Below are positions 1 through 8,713 of a DNA stretch of 64,000 bases, piece after piece; within the stretch, counting starts at the first letter, position 1, and each line of letters starts with the position of its first letter. The translations under genes were made by a program, and so were the position numbers. Origin of the DNA: Priestia aryabhattai (GTDB lineage: Bacteria > Bacillota > Bacilli > Bacillales > Bacillaceae_H); the NCBI RefSeq assembly GCF_023715685.1, contig NZ_JAMBOQ010000002.1, forward strand, positions 620,001-684,000, written 5' to 3'. Below the pieces are notes generated by a model. That model saw nothing but the letters and a program-made list of their open reading frames with translations, had not been told where the DNA came from and made no database searches.

Positions 1-1
1 A

Positions 2-499
2 GGAGAAGCGTGGTGGGGGTATATAAACGGTGCGTATTATTTCGGAAGCATAGTCGGGGGAATTATCGTGTATCGAATGTCTTCTATGATAAAAGGGAGG
101 CTTTTGCTTTTTATGTTCGCAGGCTCAATTGGTTATGCTGTTTTAACCGGTTTTTACGGACTAGTAACGAACCCGTATCTAGCTTTAGTACTTTTGATAA
201 TGATGGGTCCTGCCTATCAGCTTCGAGACGTAGCTCAGGAAACTATTTATCAAAATACCTGCAGCAATCGGATACTTCCTAAAGTAATAGCGGCAAAATC
301 AACTCTTGTACAGGCTGTGTTTATACTTTCTATCGCATTTGTAGGTACAGTAGCCGATTTGTTTGGGGTGAGGTTTGTGTATCTATTTTCAAGCTCCATG
401 TTGCTGTTAACAGCTTTAACAGGCATGATAGCATTAGTGTATAACAAGTATTCTATCGAAATAGACAAGACGCCTGCTGAACGGAGAGGGGATATATGA
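2..499 (+). CDS. MFS transporter, C-terminal part
   Basis: The reading frame is open from the first bases of the window, so the gene begins upstream and only the last 165 residues are visible. They hold about five hydrophobic helices in the pattern of the C-terminal half of a major facilitator exporter, with a short basic loop between helices (residues around YRMSSMIKGR) as is usual for the MFS cytoplasmic loop. The substrate cannot be judged from this part. The stop codon overlaps the start of the next gene by four bases (ATGA), so the two genes are probably translationally coupled in one operon. Confidence 0.8.
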   Translation, partial: GEAWWGYINGAYYFGSIVGGIIVYRMSSMIKGRLLLFMFAGSIGYAVLTGFYGLVTNPYLALVLLIMMGPAYQLRDVAQETIYQNTCSNRILPKVIAAKSTLVQAVFILSIAFVGTVADLFGVRFVYLFSSSMLLLTALTGMIALVYNKYSIEIDKTPAERRGDI

Positions 500-945
500 A
501 GATCACCAGGATAACGTACCTTATGGAACATGATATGAAAGAGCTGTTAATAGAAAGCCAGCGGGAAGGCTTTTTCTTTCTTACAAAGCTAGTAGCGGAG
601 TATAAAAATGATCAAAATGTATTTATCAAAACAGGCGAAAGATTGTGGGGAGTTTACAGTGAACAAAGCAGATTAATAGGCGTAGCCGGCCTTAATCAAG
701 GTCCTTATAGTCAGTATGCTAACGTTGGAAGAGTAAGAAGGTTTTACATCTCAGCTCAATTTCGGGGAAGAGGGATAGGCAAGCGCCTTCTAAAAGAGGT
801 CATTAATTATGCAGAAAACTATTACGATAGCCTTGTCTTATATACAGATATGGACGAAGCGAAGTTATTTTATGAACAAAACGGCTTTGAACACGTATAC
901 AATCAACATAAAATCACTCATGAATACAAACTAAAAAGAGCCTAG
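496..945 (+). CDS. GNAT family N-acetyltransferase
   Basis: A 149-residue protein with the acetyl-CoA binding signature of GNAT enzymes: RGRGIGKRLL at residues 90-99, following the beta-strand VRRFYIS, and a C-terminal ALFYEQNGF-like segment (KLFYEQNGFEHVY) typical of the fold's last helix and strand. GNAT enzymes transfer an acetyl group from acetyl-CoA to an amine; the acceptor here is unknown. The start codon overlaps the stop of the upstream transporter gene, which suggests co-translation with it, a pairing often seen with export or detoxification, though that role is inference. The stop codon lies inside the palindromic terminator at 931-956. Confidence 0.85.
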   Translation: MKITRITYLMEHDMKELLIESQREGFFFLTKLVAEYKNDQNVFIKTGERLWGVYSEQSRLIGVAGLNQGPYSQYANVGRVRRFYISAQFRGRGIGKRLLKEVINYAENYYDSLVLYTDMDEAKLFYEQNGFEHVYNQHKITHEYKLKRA

Positions 946-956
946 GCTCTTTTTAG
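931..956. terminator. Bidirectional intrinsic terminator
   Basis: A perfect 26-base palindrome with a CCTAGG centre, flanked by A-run on one side and T-run on the other, between two convergent genes. It can serve both the acetyltransferase and the EamA permease. Confidence 0.85.
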
Positions 957-1864
957 TTTGCTTTTTTAAGTTTAAGAGCCGCTTTAGGAGCAGGGCTTTT
1001 TTTAACAATATACAATCCGCTAAAAATAATAAGTCCTCCAAGCAGCTGCATGGTATTGATGGTCTCTCCGATTGTTACAGCAGCAAAAACAACGGCGAAC
1101 AAAGGAATGACATACATATACACCATTACTTTTGTAGAGCCGATTTTACCAATTCCTACATACCACATCACCAGCCCGTACACCGTCACGAACAGAATAG
1201 AGTATGCCAGAGAGCTCCAGCTGCCTATATCTGTGGGCCATACAAGTGTTTGATAGGTGAAAAGACAATAGACGGTAAGCGGAATAGCTCCGATCAAAGC
1301 AGACCAGGCAGTCACGCGCAAAGCAGAATATTTTACGACTAAAGGTTTTGCTAAAATCGGGTACCAGCCCCACGCAATGGCTGCCACAATCCCCATGATA
1401 TTTCCGAACCATGCAAGCTGCGACAGCGCATGACTAGAGTGACCGAACAGCAGTACAAATGCAGCCCCGCAAAAAGCAAGCACGGAGCCTAGCTGTGTTT
1501 TTAACGAAAAAGCTTCATGCTTATATAATATAGCTAAGATTCCTGTAAAAATAGGAGACATCGAAATAAGTAAAGAAGCATTTGTAGCTGTCGTGTACTT
1601 AACAGATACCATAAACAGCGTCTGGTAGAGAGTAACGCCTACTATACTAACTGCTATTAAACGTCCCCAGTCTTTCTTTTCAATACGAATGCCTCGTTCT
1701 ATTATTCCTGTAATAAGTAAAAGAATAGGAGCAACCATTATAAAACGCAGCGCGCTAAATTGGATGGAAGACATATGAGTGACTCCAAATTTTCCGATTG
1801 TATAATTGGCTCCCCAAATTAACGCAACGGATAGTAATATCCATTCCAGCCAGCCTTTTTTCAT
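953..1864 (-). CDS. EamA/DMT-family permease
   Basis: A 303-residue integral membrane protein with ten hydrophobic segments arranged as two EamA repeats of about 140 residues each. The first begins WILLSVALIWGANYTIGKFG, the usual start of drug/metabolite superfamily members, and the second begins near GIVAAIAWGWYPILAK. Members export amino acids, purines or other metabolites by proton antiport; nothing in the sequence fixes the substrate. The C-terminus is lysine rich (KAALKLKKAN), consistent with a cytoplasmic tail. It is read alone, converging on the acetyltransferase gene, with an AGGTGATT ribosome binding site before the ATG. Confidence 0.85.
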   Translation of the reverse strand: MKKGWLEWILLSVALIWGANYTIGKFGVTHMSSIQFSALRFIMVAPILLLITGIIERGIRIEKKDWGRLIAVSIVGVTLYQTLFMVSVKYTTATNASLLISMSPIFTGILAILYKHEAFSLKTQLGSVLAFCGAAFVLLFGHSSHALSQLAWFGNIMGIVAAIAWGWYPILAKPLVVKYSALRVTAWSALIGAIPLTVYCLFTYQTLVWPTDIGSWSSLAYSILFVTVYGLVMWYVGIGKIGSTKVMVYMYVIPLFAVVFAAVTIGETINTMQLLGGLIIFSGLYIVKKSPAPKAALKLKKAN

Positions 1865-2001
1865 GTAATCACCTCGGGTAAGTATAGAAACTAAATAAGT
1901 GCGGATATCCTTAGTTACAAAGTATACAGGAAGAAATTGTGTAAAAGGCCAGCCAATTCAGCTATTTTTATCTCATCCACTTGTTTATAACACAAACAAA
2001 A

Positions 2002-2023
2002 ACGCAGCTGCATTAGCTGCGTT
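2002..2023 (-). terminator. Intrinsic terminator of the small 2032-2178 gene
   Basis: On the minus strand AACGCAGCTAA/TGCAGCTGCGTT forms a near-perfect stem followed by TTTTGTTTG, directly after the stop codon of the small gene. Confidence 0.75.
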
Positions 2024-2031
2024 CACCACGG

Positions 2032-2178
2032 TTATCCGCATTCTTCTACCTCATCTAATCGCACAAGCTCCACTTTAAAAGAATGATTAATCGGTCGAAT
2101 TTCACAGTATCCTGAATCATATACGTGAATCAGTACAAAGCGTTTTCCTTTATACACCACTTCTTTATAAGCTGTCAC
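2032..2178 (-). CDS. Small conserved-looking protein, 48 residues
   Basis: A GTG-started frame encoding 48 residues that begins MTAYKEVVYKGKRFVLIHVY and ends VRLDEVEECG. A good ribosome binding site (AAAGAAAGGG) lies eight bases before the GTG, and a strong terminator follows the stop, so gene-like signals are present on both sides. The predicted protein is mostly beta-strand with an acidic end and a terminal Cys-Gly; there is no membrane segment. I do not recognise a family. It is divergent from the LysR gene at 2404. Confidence 0.6.
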   Translation of the reverse strand: MTAYKEVVYKGKRFVLIHVYDSGYCEIRPINHSFKVELVRLDEVEECG

Positions 2179-2403
2179 AAAATACACCCTTTCTTTTTAT
2201 AGGTTTGCTTGTTTTTTCATTCTATGAACAAAAAACGGCGTAATTGCCTGAAATAAAAAGAATCTTTAGGGTTGATAAAATTGCTTGGCAAAACGAGTTC
2301 GCTTATACTGTACTGTGATTCTATTTGCGTATAGGTTCTGATTACTAGAACAGCTTTAGCATATGGATAACGAAACAAAACAGCAGTACATAAGGAGCAG
2401 CAC

Positions 2404-3294
2404 ATGGATATTAATTATTTATATACATTCAAAGAAGTAGTGAAGTGGGGGAGCTATACACGAACGGGTGAGGAGTTAGGGTATGCTCAGTCAAGCGTTA
2501 CCACTCATATAAAGAAATTAGAGGATTATTATGGTCAAAAGCTATTTGAACGAACAGGACAAAAAATGAAGCTGACTCAGCCTGGTGAAGAATTGCTTTA
2601 TTATGTTAACCAAGTAACTGAGTTATTAAATGAAGCAAAAGAGCGCCTTACTACAAACGAAGATGCAAGAGGCACGGTTTCAATAGGAACCGTGGAGTCA
2701 CTGGCCGCTTATTTTATTACACCGTATATTCGTGAATTAAAAAAGCAGTACCCTTCTCTAAAGATTATGCTAGAAGCGGGTTTATGCCCAAATTTAACCC
2801 AAGGAATTATTGACGGAAAGTATGACGTAGCCGTTTTGCTTGATCGGCTTCAAACATCTTCAAGTTTAGAAGTGATTCCTATTCGAAAAGAAAACATGGT
2901 TATGATTGCTTCGCCTTCCCATTCTTTTAGTGAAAGAAACAACGTTATAATGGAAGAGTTTGAAGGGGAAACCATCATTTTAACCGAGAGTGGCTGCCCT
3001 TATCGCACGCTTTTAGAAGAGATGATGCGCAGCAGTGGTATTCATATGCAATCAGTGATTTCATTTAGCAGCCTTGAAGCGATTAAACAGTGCGTAGCGG
3101 ATAATTTAGGTATTGCTCTTGTACCGGAAATAGCGGTGAAACAAGAGATTGAAAGCGGAAAACTAAATAAAATCCCGTTTGACCATGAAGAATTTTATCT
3201 TTATTCACAGCTCATATTCAAAAAGAAAAAATGGCTGACAGCACCTATTCAACAATTTATTTCACTTGTACAAGAAGGTTATCAAAAATATTGA
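2404..3294 (+). CDS. LysR-family transcriptional regulator
   Basis: A 296-residue protein. Residues 1-60 form the winged helix-turn-helix of the LysR family (FKEVVKWGSYTRTGEELGYA then SSVTTHIKKLE), and from about residue 90 the periplasmic-binding-protein-like effector domain follows (GTVSIGTVESLAAYFITPYI). An AAGGAGCAGCAC ribosome binding site precedes the ATG. The gene is followed 84 bases later by an alcohol dehydrogenase in the same direction, which is a likely target: a dyad CTTCA-N7-TGAAG sits in the gap at 3312-3328. LysR proteins usually activate a neighbour in response to a small molecule; the effector is not predictable. Confidence 0.9.
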   Translation: MDINYLYTFKEVVKWGSYTRTGEELGYAQSSVTTHIKKLEDYYGQKLFERTGQKMKLTQPGEELLYYVNQVTELLNEAKERLTTNEDARGTVSIGTVESLAAYFITPYIRELKKQYPSLKIMLEAGLCPNLTQGIIDGKYDVAVLLDRLQTSSSLEVIPIRKENMVMIASPSHSFSERNNVIMEEFEGETIILTESGCPYRTLLEEMMRSSGIHMQSVISFSSLEAIKQCVADNLGIALVPEIAVKQEIESGKLNKIPFDHEEFYLYSQLIFKKKKWLTAPIQQFISLVQEGYQKY

Positions 3295-3311
3295 TAATAG
3301 GTATAGAGAAT

Positions 3312-3328
3312 CTTCAATAATGATGAAG
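3312..3328. promoter_or_regulatory. Candidate LysR-binding dyad upstream of the alcohol dehydrogenase
   Basis: CTTCA and TGAAG arms separated by seven bases, roughly 50 bases before the dehydrogenase start. Short dyads of this size are the usual LysR box shape, but the match is to general form only. Confidence 0.35.
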
Positions 3329-3378
3329 TTGCTTTCGTGATACACTTTTATGAGAAATGAAAACTAGAGGTGTAGAAC

Positions 3379-4551
3379 ATGAATATATTTTTGCAGTACA
3401 ATCCTACAAAATTATACTTTGGAAAAAATCAAATTACGAAATTATCACAAGAGCTTGCTTCTTATCATAAACAAGTAAACGTTTTGTTAGTATACGGAGG
3501 AGGAAGTATCAAACGAAATGGCGTATATGACGAGGTGAAAGCTGAACTTCAGTCTATTAACGCAGTTGTTCACGAGCTGTCTGGTGTAGAACCTAACCCT
3601 CGTTTGACTACGGTAGCTAAAGGCGTTGACATATGTAAAAAAGAAAACGTTGATTTTCTCTTAGCTGTTGGGGGAGGAAGTGTAATCGATTGTACAAAAG
3701 CTATTGCAGCTGGAGCCGTGTATGAAGGAAATACATGGGACTTAATTACACGTAAAGGAGAGATTACAGGTGCTCTTCCTTTTGGAACGGTATTAACACT
3801 TGCAGCAACAGGATCTGAAATGAATTCAACTTCTGTAATCACGAATTGGGAAACAAAAGAAAAGCTAGGATGGACGTCTTCTCACGTATTTCCCGTCTTT
3901 TCTATCTTAGATCCGGCGTACACATTTTCAGTACCGCGCGACCAAACCGTCTATGGAATTGTTGACAGTATGTCGCATGCTCTTGAACACTATTTTCATC
4001 GTACAGAAAATACGCCGATGATTGACGGATTTATTGAATCATTGCTAAGAACGGCTGTACAAGAAGGTCCTAAGCTTCTTACAAACCTGACTTCTTATAA
4101 GTATCGTGAAACGATGATGTATATAAGCACGACAGCGTTTAACGGAAGCTTAGCAAACGGAACGGATGGAGGAGACTGGGCTACTCATCGTATTGAACAT
4201 GCTCTGTCGGCCGTGTATGACATTCCCCACGGAGGCGGTCTTGCTATCTTGTTCCCTAATTGGCTGGAGCATGTGCTAAAAGAAAATCCTTTTCGTGTAA
4301 AACAATTGGCTGTAAACGTATTTGGCATTGACCCAGCGGGAAAAAGCGATGAAGAAACAGCAATGGAAGGAGCAAAAGCGCTTCGTGCTTTCTGGAATGA
4401 CTTAGGAGCCCCGAACTGTTTGCGTGACTATGATATTGACGATCGTGAATTTGATGCTATTGTTGAAAAGACCTTTGTAAAACCAGGTGTTGGCACTTAT
4501 AAAGAGCTTGATTATGCAAGCGTTCGAGATATTCTAGAAAGATCCAAATAA
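3379..4551 (+). CDS. yugJ: Iron-containing alcohol dehydrogenase (YugJ/butanol dehydrogenase type)
   Basis: A 390-residue group III alcohol dehydrogenase that would interconvert alcohols and aldehydes with NAD(P)H in the cytoplasm. The coenzyme motif [17 protein letters not shown] is at about residues 96-112. The metal site is visible as D and H in [11 protein letters not shown] (around residues 195-206) and as H residues in [19 protein letters not shown] (around 265-285). The length matches B. subtilis YugJ/YugK and clostridial butanol dehydrogenases. The ATG has an AGAGGTG ribosome binding site. The preceding LysR gene is its probable regulator. A strong terminator follows. The exact substrate is inferred from family only. 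Confidence 0.88.
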   Translation: MNIFLQYNPTKLYFGKNQITKLSQELASYHKQVNVLLVYGGGSIKRNGVYDEVKAELQSINAVVHELSGVEPNPRLTTVAKGVDICKKENVDFLLAVGGGSVIDCTKAIAAGAVYEGNTWDLITRKGEITGALPFGTVLTLAATGSEMNSTSVITNWETKEKLGWTSSHVFPVFSILDPAYTFSVPRDQTVYGIVDSMSHALEHYFHRTENTPMIDGFIESLLRTAVQEGPKLLTNLTSYKYRETMMYISTTAFNGSLANGTDGGDWATHRIEHALSAVYDIPHGGGLAILFPNWLEHVLKENPFRVKQLAVNVFGIDPAGKSDEETAMEGAKALRAFWNDLGAPNCLRDYDIDDREFDAIVEKTFVKPGVGTYKELDYASVRDILERSK

Positions 4552-4579
4552 AAAGACGAGCTGCCTGCTCGTCTTTTTT
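4551..4579 (+). terminator. Intrinsic terminator after the alcohol dehydrogenase
   Basis: AAAAGACGAG and CTCGTCTTTTTT form a stem with a seven-base loop and a T-run, right after the stop codon; it can also serve the convergent membrane-protein gene. Confidence 0.85.
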
Positions 4580-4587
4580 ATATGTAC

Positions 4588-4920
4588 TTAATAATCCATT
4601 AGCAAATAAAGAAAAAGAAAAAAGCACAGCAAGATGCATCCTGCTCCTACCGTTATTTCGGAAAAGCCTTGAATAAACGTATTTTTGGGACTGCCTCCTT
4701 CATTTTGCAGTTGAAATACGCGTTTTCTTTTGTGCTCACGGACGATTACCAACGCACCAAAAATCACCGATAATAATGTAAAGAGCGGCACCACGATTAA
4801 AAACAGCTTAATAGAATACGCCCAGTACGATATATACAGCATATAATACATTGCCCCGGTACTTAAGACAAAGAGTATTAAAGAAAATAAAAACCACTTA
4901 GTAAAACGGTTTTTGCTCAT
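4588..4920 (-). CDS. Small membrane protein of unknown function, 110 residues
   Basis: Three hydrophobic segments at about residues 9-30, 35-58 and 86-107 are separated by a basic cytoplasmic stretch (REHKRKRVFQLQNEGGSPKN). A usable ribosome binding site (AAGGAAGTG) precedes the ATG. I do not recognise the family. It stands alone between a convergent dehydrogenase gene and a degenerate EAL gene. Confidence 0.6.
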   Translation of the reverse strand: MSKNRFTKWFLFSLILFVLSTGAMYYMLYISYWAYSIKLFLIVVPLFTLLSVIFGALVIVREHKRKRVFQLQNEGGSPKNTFIQGFSEITVGAGCILLCFFLFLYLLMDY

Positions 4921-5000
4921 GAATCATTCACTTCCTTATATCAAGTTCTTCGTATGATCTAGACAATAAAAGACGTCTATCATTTTACCAAAACTTTTGG

Positions 5001-5539
5001 GTGCATTCTATTATACCGCCCTTTAAAATGTTTGAAGCTGCTCAAGTAAGAAATAAAACCCTCGCCCTTGACCGAGTTTGCCGCTTAGAAGCCGTAAAAA
5101 ATGCCAGCGTTATTGATCATCAGCTGATTTTTATTAATTTCATTCCTACAGCAATATATAATCCCGAGCATTGCTTGACATCTACATTTGCGTTAATTAA
5201 AGAATTGAATATAAAACCAGAGCAAATTGTGTTTGAAGTTATTGAAACGGAGGATGTTCAAGATATTGAGCATTTAAAAAACATTTTGAATTATTATCGC
5301 TCCCACGGATTTAAATATGCTTTAGATGACGTAGGGTTGGTTATAACACGCTGAAGCGGCTTTTAGAAGTGGAGCCTGACGTGGTGAAATTAGCATTTAA
5401 ATTCACAAACGGAGTCAGTAAGAATGAGAAACAGAAAAAAGTCGCCCAAGAGATGTTAGCTATCACCCATAAAATGGGGGCGAAGGCTCTTGCGGAAGGG
5501 GTAGAGACAGAAGAACAGAAACTTCTGCTTTTTGTATGA
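5001..5539 (+). pseudogene. Degenerate EAL-domain (c-di-GMP phosphodiesterase-like) gene
   Basis: The translation carries recognisable EAL-domain segments: LIFINFIPTAIYNPEHCL, QIVFEVIETED, and GFKYALDDVG in the first frame, then from 5339 a second frame reading GYNTLKRLLEVEPDVVKL, ITHKMGAKALAEGVETEEQ. Joining them needs a frameshift at the DDVG/GYN junction near 5333-5342. The normal amino-terminal part, including the EAL tripeptide itself, is missing, and the end is truncated right after the ETEEQ motif. No ribosome binding site precedes the first codon. This is a remnant of a YkuI-like signalling protein and is unlikely to be active. Confidence 0.8.
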
Positions 5540-5669
5540 CTAAAGGTAAGAATATTTTAAAAATAAACAATTCACTTTCATTTTGCTAAATAGTTTACAG
5601 GAGAAGGGAAGTGCTATAAAATGATAAATATTAATTCTTAGTATTTCTATCAGAAAAGGAGTGGATGAT

Positions 5670-6914
5670 TTGGCACAAACGTTGCACTCATCATATAAAT
5701 CAAAGCCAACCACTGTTGTAACAGAATTAAGCCCTATGCAAAAGCCATTATTTGCAGGAGGGGTTATAGCAGCGGTTATTTTACTTCTTGCGATTGTGCT
5801 AACGACTGATTGGACGCAAGGTGCTTTATTTATTATCGGTCTAGCGTTAGGAATGACGCTTCTGTACGCACGCTTTGGCTTTACATCAGCATTTCGCCGA
5901 CTCGTATCTGTCGGAAATGTTCAAGGTTTGCAAGCGCATATGCTTATGCTAGCGATTGCTTCAACGCTGTTTGCAATTATTTTAAGTACAGGCTTTAGCT
6001 TTACAGGCGTAACGCCAAAAGGATATGTTTCACCTGTAGGAGTAAGCGTTATAGTTGGTTCGTTTATGTTTGGAATTGGCATGCAGCTAGGAAATGGGTG
6101 TGCCTCAGGGACGTTGTATTCGTTAGGTGGCGGCTCCTCTTCCATGATTTTAACACTTTTAGCTTTTATTGTAGGTTCTATGTTCGGGGCGTATCATTTG
6201 CCATTTTGGCAAAAACAACCTTCGCTTCCGCCTATTTCATTAGCTGAATCCACGGGTCTTGGTTATTTTGGTGCTTGGATTGTACAGCTCATCGCGTTCG
6301 CAGCGATTTACTGGATTACGATTCAAATTGCCAAAAAGAAAAATCCGCCTATGATGAAACAGCTTCCTACTACAAAAGGGTGGAAAAAAATTATTCGCGG
6401 CTCTTGGCCTCTATTTACCGCAGCGATTGTGCTGGCTGTATTAAATGCATTGACGCTTGCTGTAAGAGGAAATCCTTGGGGAATTACTTCTGCTTTTGCT
6501 TTATGGGGCGGAAAAGCGATGATGGCAGTTGGGATAGATGTATCGAGCTGGGGGTTTTTCCAAGGTGCGAATGGAGAAGCGCTAACGCAAAGTGTGCTAG
6601 CGGACTCTACTAGCGTGTTAAACTTTGGGATCATACTAGGCGCCTTCATTTCAGCGACGGCGCAAGGGACGTTCAAACCTGGAAAAATTAAGCCCGGCGT
6701 TGCAGGAGCAGCTGTTGTTGGCGGCCTTTTAATGGGATATGGTGCGCGTCTTGCTTTTGGCTGTAACATCGGCGCTTACTTTGGCGGCATTGCTTCATTT
6801 AGTCTTCATGGATGGGTATGGATGGTTATGGCGATGCTTGGCACAGGCTTAGCACTATTTATCCGACCGTTATTTGGACTCAAAAACCCTAAATCTAATG
6901 ATTCGATTTGTTAA
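5670..6914 (+). CDS. YeeE/YedE-family sulfur (thiosulfate) transporter
   Basis: A 414-residue polytopic membrane protein with two repeated halves, each with a conserved cysteine motif: GNGCASGTLYSLGGGS in the first half and LAFGCNIGAYFGG in the second. Such cysteines line the path for thiosulfate in the TsuA/YeeE family, so uptake of thiosulfate or a related sulfur compound is likely. I prefer the TTG at 5670 because AAAAGGA (5654-5660) lies nine bases upstream; the in-frame GTG at 5661 directly abuts that site. No TsuB/TusA partner gene is next to it. A terminator follows at 6923. Confidence 0.82.
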   Translation: MAQTLHSSYKSKPTTVVTELSPMQKPLFAGGVIAAVILLLAIVLTTDWTQGALFIIGLALGMTLLYARFGFTSAFRRLVSVGNVQGLQAHMLMLAIASTLFAIILSTGFSFTGVTPKGYVSPVGVSVIVGSFMFGIGMQLGNGCASGTLYSLGGGSSSMILTLLAFIVGSMFGAYHLPFWQKQPSLPPISLAESTGLGYFGAWIVQLIAFAAIYWITIQIAKKKNPPMMKQLPTTKGWKKIIRGSWPLFTAAIVLAVLNALTLAVRGNPWGITSAFALWGGKAMMAVGIDVSSWGFFQGANGEALTQSVLADSTSVLNFGIILGAFISATAQGTFKPGKIKPGVAGAAVVGGLLMGYGARLAFGCNIGAYFGGIASFSLHGWVWMVMAMLGTGLALFIRPLFGLKNPKSNDSIC

Positions 6915-6922
6915 GTTTAGAT

Positions 6923-6960
6923 AAAACCTTCTTTGCATGAGCAAAGGAGGTTTTTATTTT
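6923..6960 (+). terminator. Intrinsic terminator after the YeeE gene
   Basis: AAAACCTTCTTTGC and GCAAAGGAGGTTTTT pair around an ATGA loop, followed by T-rich sequence. Confidence 0.85.
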
Positions 6961-7151
6961 AGGTGATGTTTGGAAATCGCTATGCTTTTTTGTAAATTAC
7001 TTGACATTTATTACAGCTCATCAGTTTTCTCCTTAGCGTTTGTACTACTTTTTCTTAGCAAAAACCTCTTGTCTTAACCCAAGAAGAGTATACATAACTT
7101 CCTTTTTTTATAAAAATTTCACTTATTTTGCCGATATAACAGGAGGATTGT

Positions 7152-7202
7152 ATGTATTTGGCGAAATGTAGAGTAAACACCATGTCCAAACACAGTTATT
7201 AA
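7152..7202 (+). other. Possible 16-codon upstream ORF before the CapA gene
   Basis: ATG at 7152 is preceded five bases upstream by a perfect AGGAGG (7141-7146) and is followed by a frame of 16 residues (MYLAKCRVNT, then MSKHSY) and a stop. The rest of the roughly 310-base gap from 6915 holds the terminator above and a TTGACA at about 7001 without a clear -10. Whether the small frame is translated is unknown. Confidence 0.3.
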
Positions 7203-7228
7203 AATGTAAAAAGGGGTTTTAACGTTAC

Positions 7229-8335
7229 ATGAATAAGTATTTAAAAAAAGCTGTTATTTATGGAAGTTTGTGTTTTTTACTGGGAGCATGCGGAGGAGCA
7301 GGAGAACAAACATCTTCTGAACCGCAGAAAAAAGAAGAAGCTGTAAAATCTAAAGAAGAAGCGACAAAAAAAGACAAAAAAGAGGGCATTAATACAACCA
7401 TTAAAATTAGCGCAGCGGGAGATTTTACATTAGGAAATGATGAAAGCTTCAGCTACGATTCTACTTTTAATGACGTAGCGGCAAGAAATGGCCTGCCGTA
7501 TTTTACACAACATGTAAAGTCGATCTTTGAACAAGATGATTTAACAACGGTTAATTTAGAAACCACGCTGACAACTGCGACCGAAAAAGCAAGTAAAACA
7601 TTTCGTTTTAAAGGTGATCCTTCTTTTGTGAATATTTTAAAACAAGGAAGTATTGAAACCGTTAACTTAGCTAATAATCATACACGTGATTATTTACAGC
7701 AAGGATATGAAGATACAAGAGAGAACTTAAAGAAAAGCGGAATAGGCTATTTTGGCTATGAAGATACATATATCACAACGGTAAAAGGAGTCAAAGTAGG
7801 ATTGCTTGGATATCCGGGCTGGGATGACACAAAAGAAATAAGAAGCGAGATTAAAGACGGAATTAAGTCTTTAAAAGAAAAAGGGGCTAAAATTATCATT
7901 GTGCATTTTCACTGGGGATCTGAACGACACTATGTTCCTGATACAGCGCAGCAAGCATTGGCGAAGTATACAATTGATAACGGAGCAGATTTGATTTTAG
8001 GTCATCATCCTCATGTTGTTCAAGGAATTGAAGAGTACAAAAATAAATTTATTGTCTATAGCTTAGGAAACTTTATGTTTGGCGGAAACAAAAATCCAAG
8101 TGATAAAGATACATTTGTATTTCAGCAGACGTTTACGATTAAAGATGGAAAGCTAACGACTAATAAAGACATCAACGTCATTCCATTCCGTATTTCTTCC
8201 ACAACGGCGCGAAATGACTACCGACCTACGCCTTTAACAGGAGCCGAAAAGGACCGAGTGAAAAATAAACTGATTGATGTTTCCAATCAAATCAAACAGG
8301 AAAAGTGGACGGTTTACGATGAAGATAGTAAATGA
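7229..8335 (+). CDS. CapA-family lipoprotein (poly-gamma-glutamate capsule synthesis-like)
   Basis: A 368-residue secreted lipoprotein. The signal peptide ends in a lipobox LLGAC (Cys21), followed by a charged Lys/Glu linker to about residue 55. The metallophosphatase-like CapA fold follows with its usual motifs: AAGDFTLGN (about 65-73), NLETTL, VNLANNHTRDY, HFHWGSERHY and LILGHHPHVVQG. Family members (CapA, YwtB) act with poly-gamma-glutamate synthesis or export at the outer face of the membrane, but no capB, capC or capE lies near, so this is a solitary paralogue whose role is open. The ribosome binding site is AAAAAGGGG about twelve bases upstream. Confidence 0.85.
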   Translation: MNKYLKKAVIYGSLCFLLGACGGAGEQTSSEPQKKEEAVKSKEEATKKDKKEGINTTIKISAAGDFTLGNDESFSYDSTFNDVAARNGLPYFTQHVKSIFEQDDLTTVNLETTLTTATEKASKTFRFKGDPSFVNILKQGSIETVNLANNHTRDYLQQGYEDTRENLKKSGIGYFGYEDTYITTVKGVKVGLLGYPGWDDTKEIRSEIKDGIKSLKEKGAKIIIVHFHWGSERHYVPDTAQQALAKYTIDNGADLILGHHPHVVQGIEEYKNKFIVYSLGNFMFGGNKNPSDKDTFVFQQTFTIKDGKLTTNKDINVIPFRISSTTARNDYRPTPLTGAEKDRVKNKLIDVSNQIKQEKWTVYDEDSK

Positions 8336-8336
8336 A

Positions 8337-8361
8337 GCTCTCAGCACTGAGAGCGTTTTTT
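8337..8361 (+). terminator. Intrinsic terminator after the CapA gene
   Basis: GCTCTCAG/CTGAGAGC arms followed by GTTTTTTAT, immediately after the stop codon. Confidence 0.75.
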
Positions 8362-8427
8362 ATAAAATAAAGCGATATACATCCATAAAAATGATATAAT
8401 GTAAAAAAATAGATTAAAGGTGGAACT

Positions 8428-8613
8428 ATGGTTAATATAGGTGATGTTATTCTTCAAATCGTTATGCTGCTTATCTTTATAGGAGGAGTAGGGGCAATTA
8501 TTGCATTTATTATAGGCGTAAAAAGGCTGATTCAAAAGCAAGGGGCAAATGAAAAAAGGCTTCAGCGAATGGAGCAAAAGTTAGATGATATGCTGAAAAA
8601 TAAAGAGTCTTGA
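8428..8613 (+). CDS. Small membrane-anchored protein with coiled-coil tail (DUF4083-like)
   Basis: A 61-residue protein with one transmembrane helix (about residues 7-30, ILQIVMLLIFIGGVGAIIAF) and a charged C-terminal amphipathic helix (NEKRLQRMEQKLDDMLKNKES) that looks like a short coiled coil. The ribosome binding site AAAGGTGG precedes the ATG. The layout matches the DUF4083 group of small Bacillus membrane proteins; that assignment is from pattern memory only. A hairpin follows the gene. Confidence 0.6.
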   Translation: MVNIGDVILQIVMLLIFIGGVGAIIAFIIGVKRLIQKQGANEKRLQRMEQKLDDMLKNKES

Positions 8614-8619
8614 CTATAC

Positions 8620-8648
8620 AGAAGCACTGTTAACATATCAGTGCTTCT
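8620..8648 (+). terminator. Hairpin after the small membrane protein gene
   Basis: AGAAGCACTG and CAGTGCTTCT are a perfect ten-base inverted repeat with a nine-base loop. There is no T-run, so termination would be weak. Confidence 0.5.
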
Positions 8649-8713
8649 GCACTTGACAATTTATAAAAAAGCAGTAAGATATGTATACATCATTTATATA
8701 GGGAGGAAGTTAC

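Noticed and set aside
6323..6769. 148-codon frame opposite the YeeE gene
   Set aside because: Antisense to a clear membrane protein; proline and alanine rich reverse-frame composition and no start signals.
8341..8577. 78-codon minus-strand frame over the small membrane protein gene
   Set aside because: The plus-strand frame has a good ribosome binding site and a protein-like sequence; the minus one has neither.
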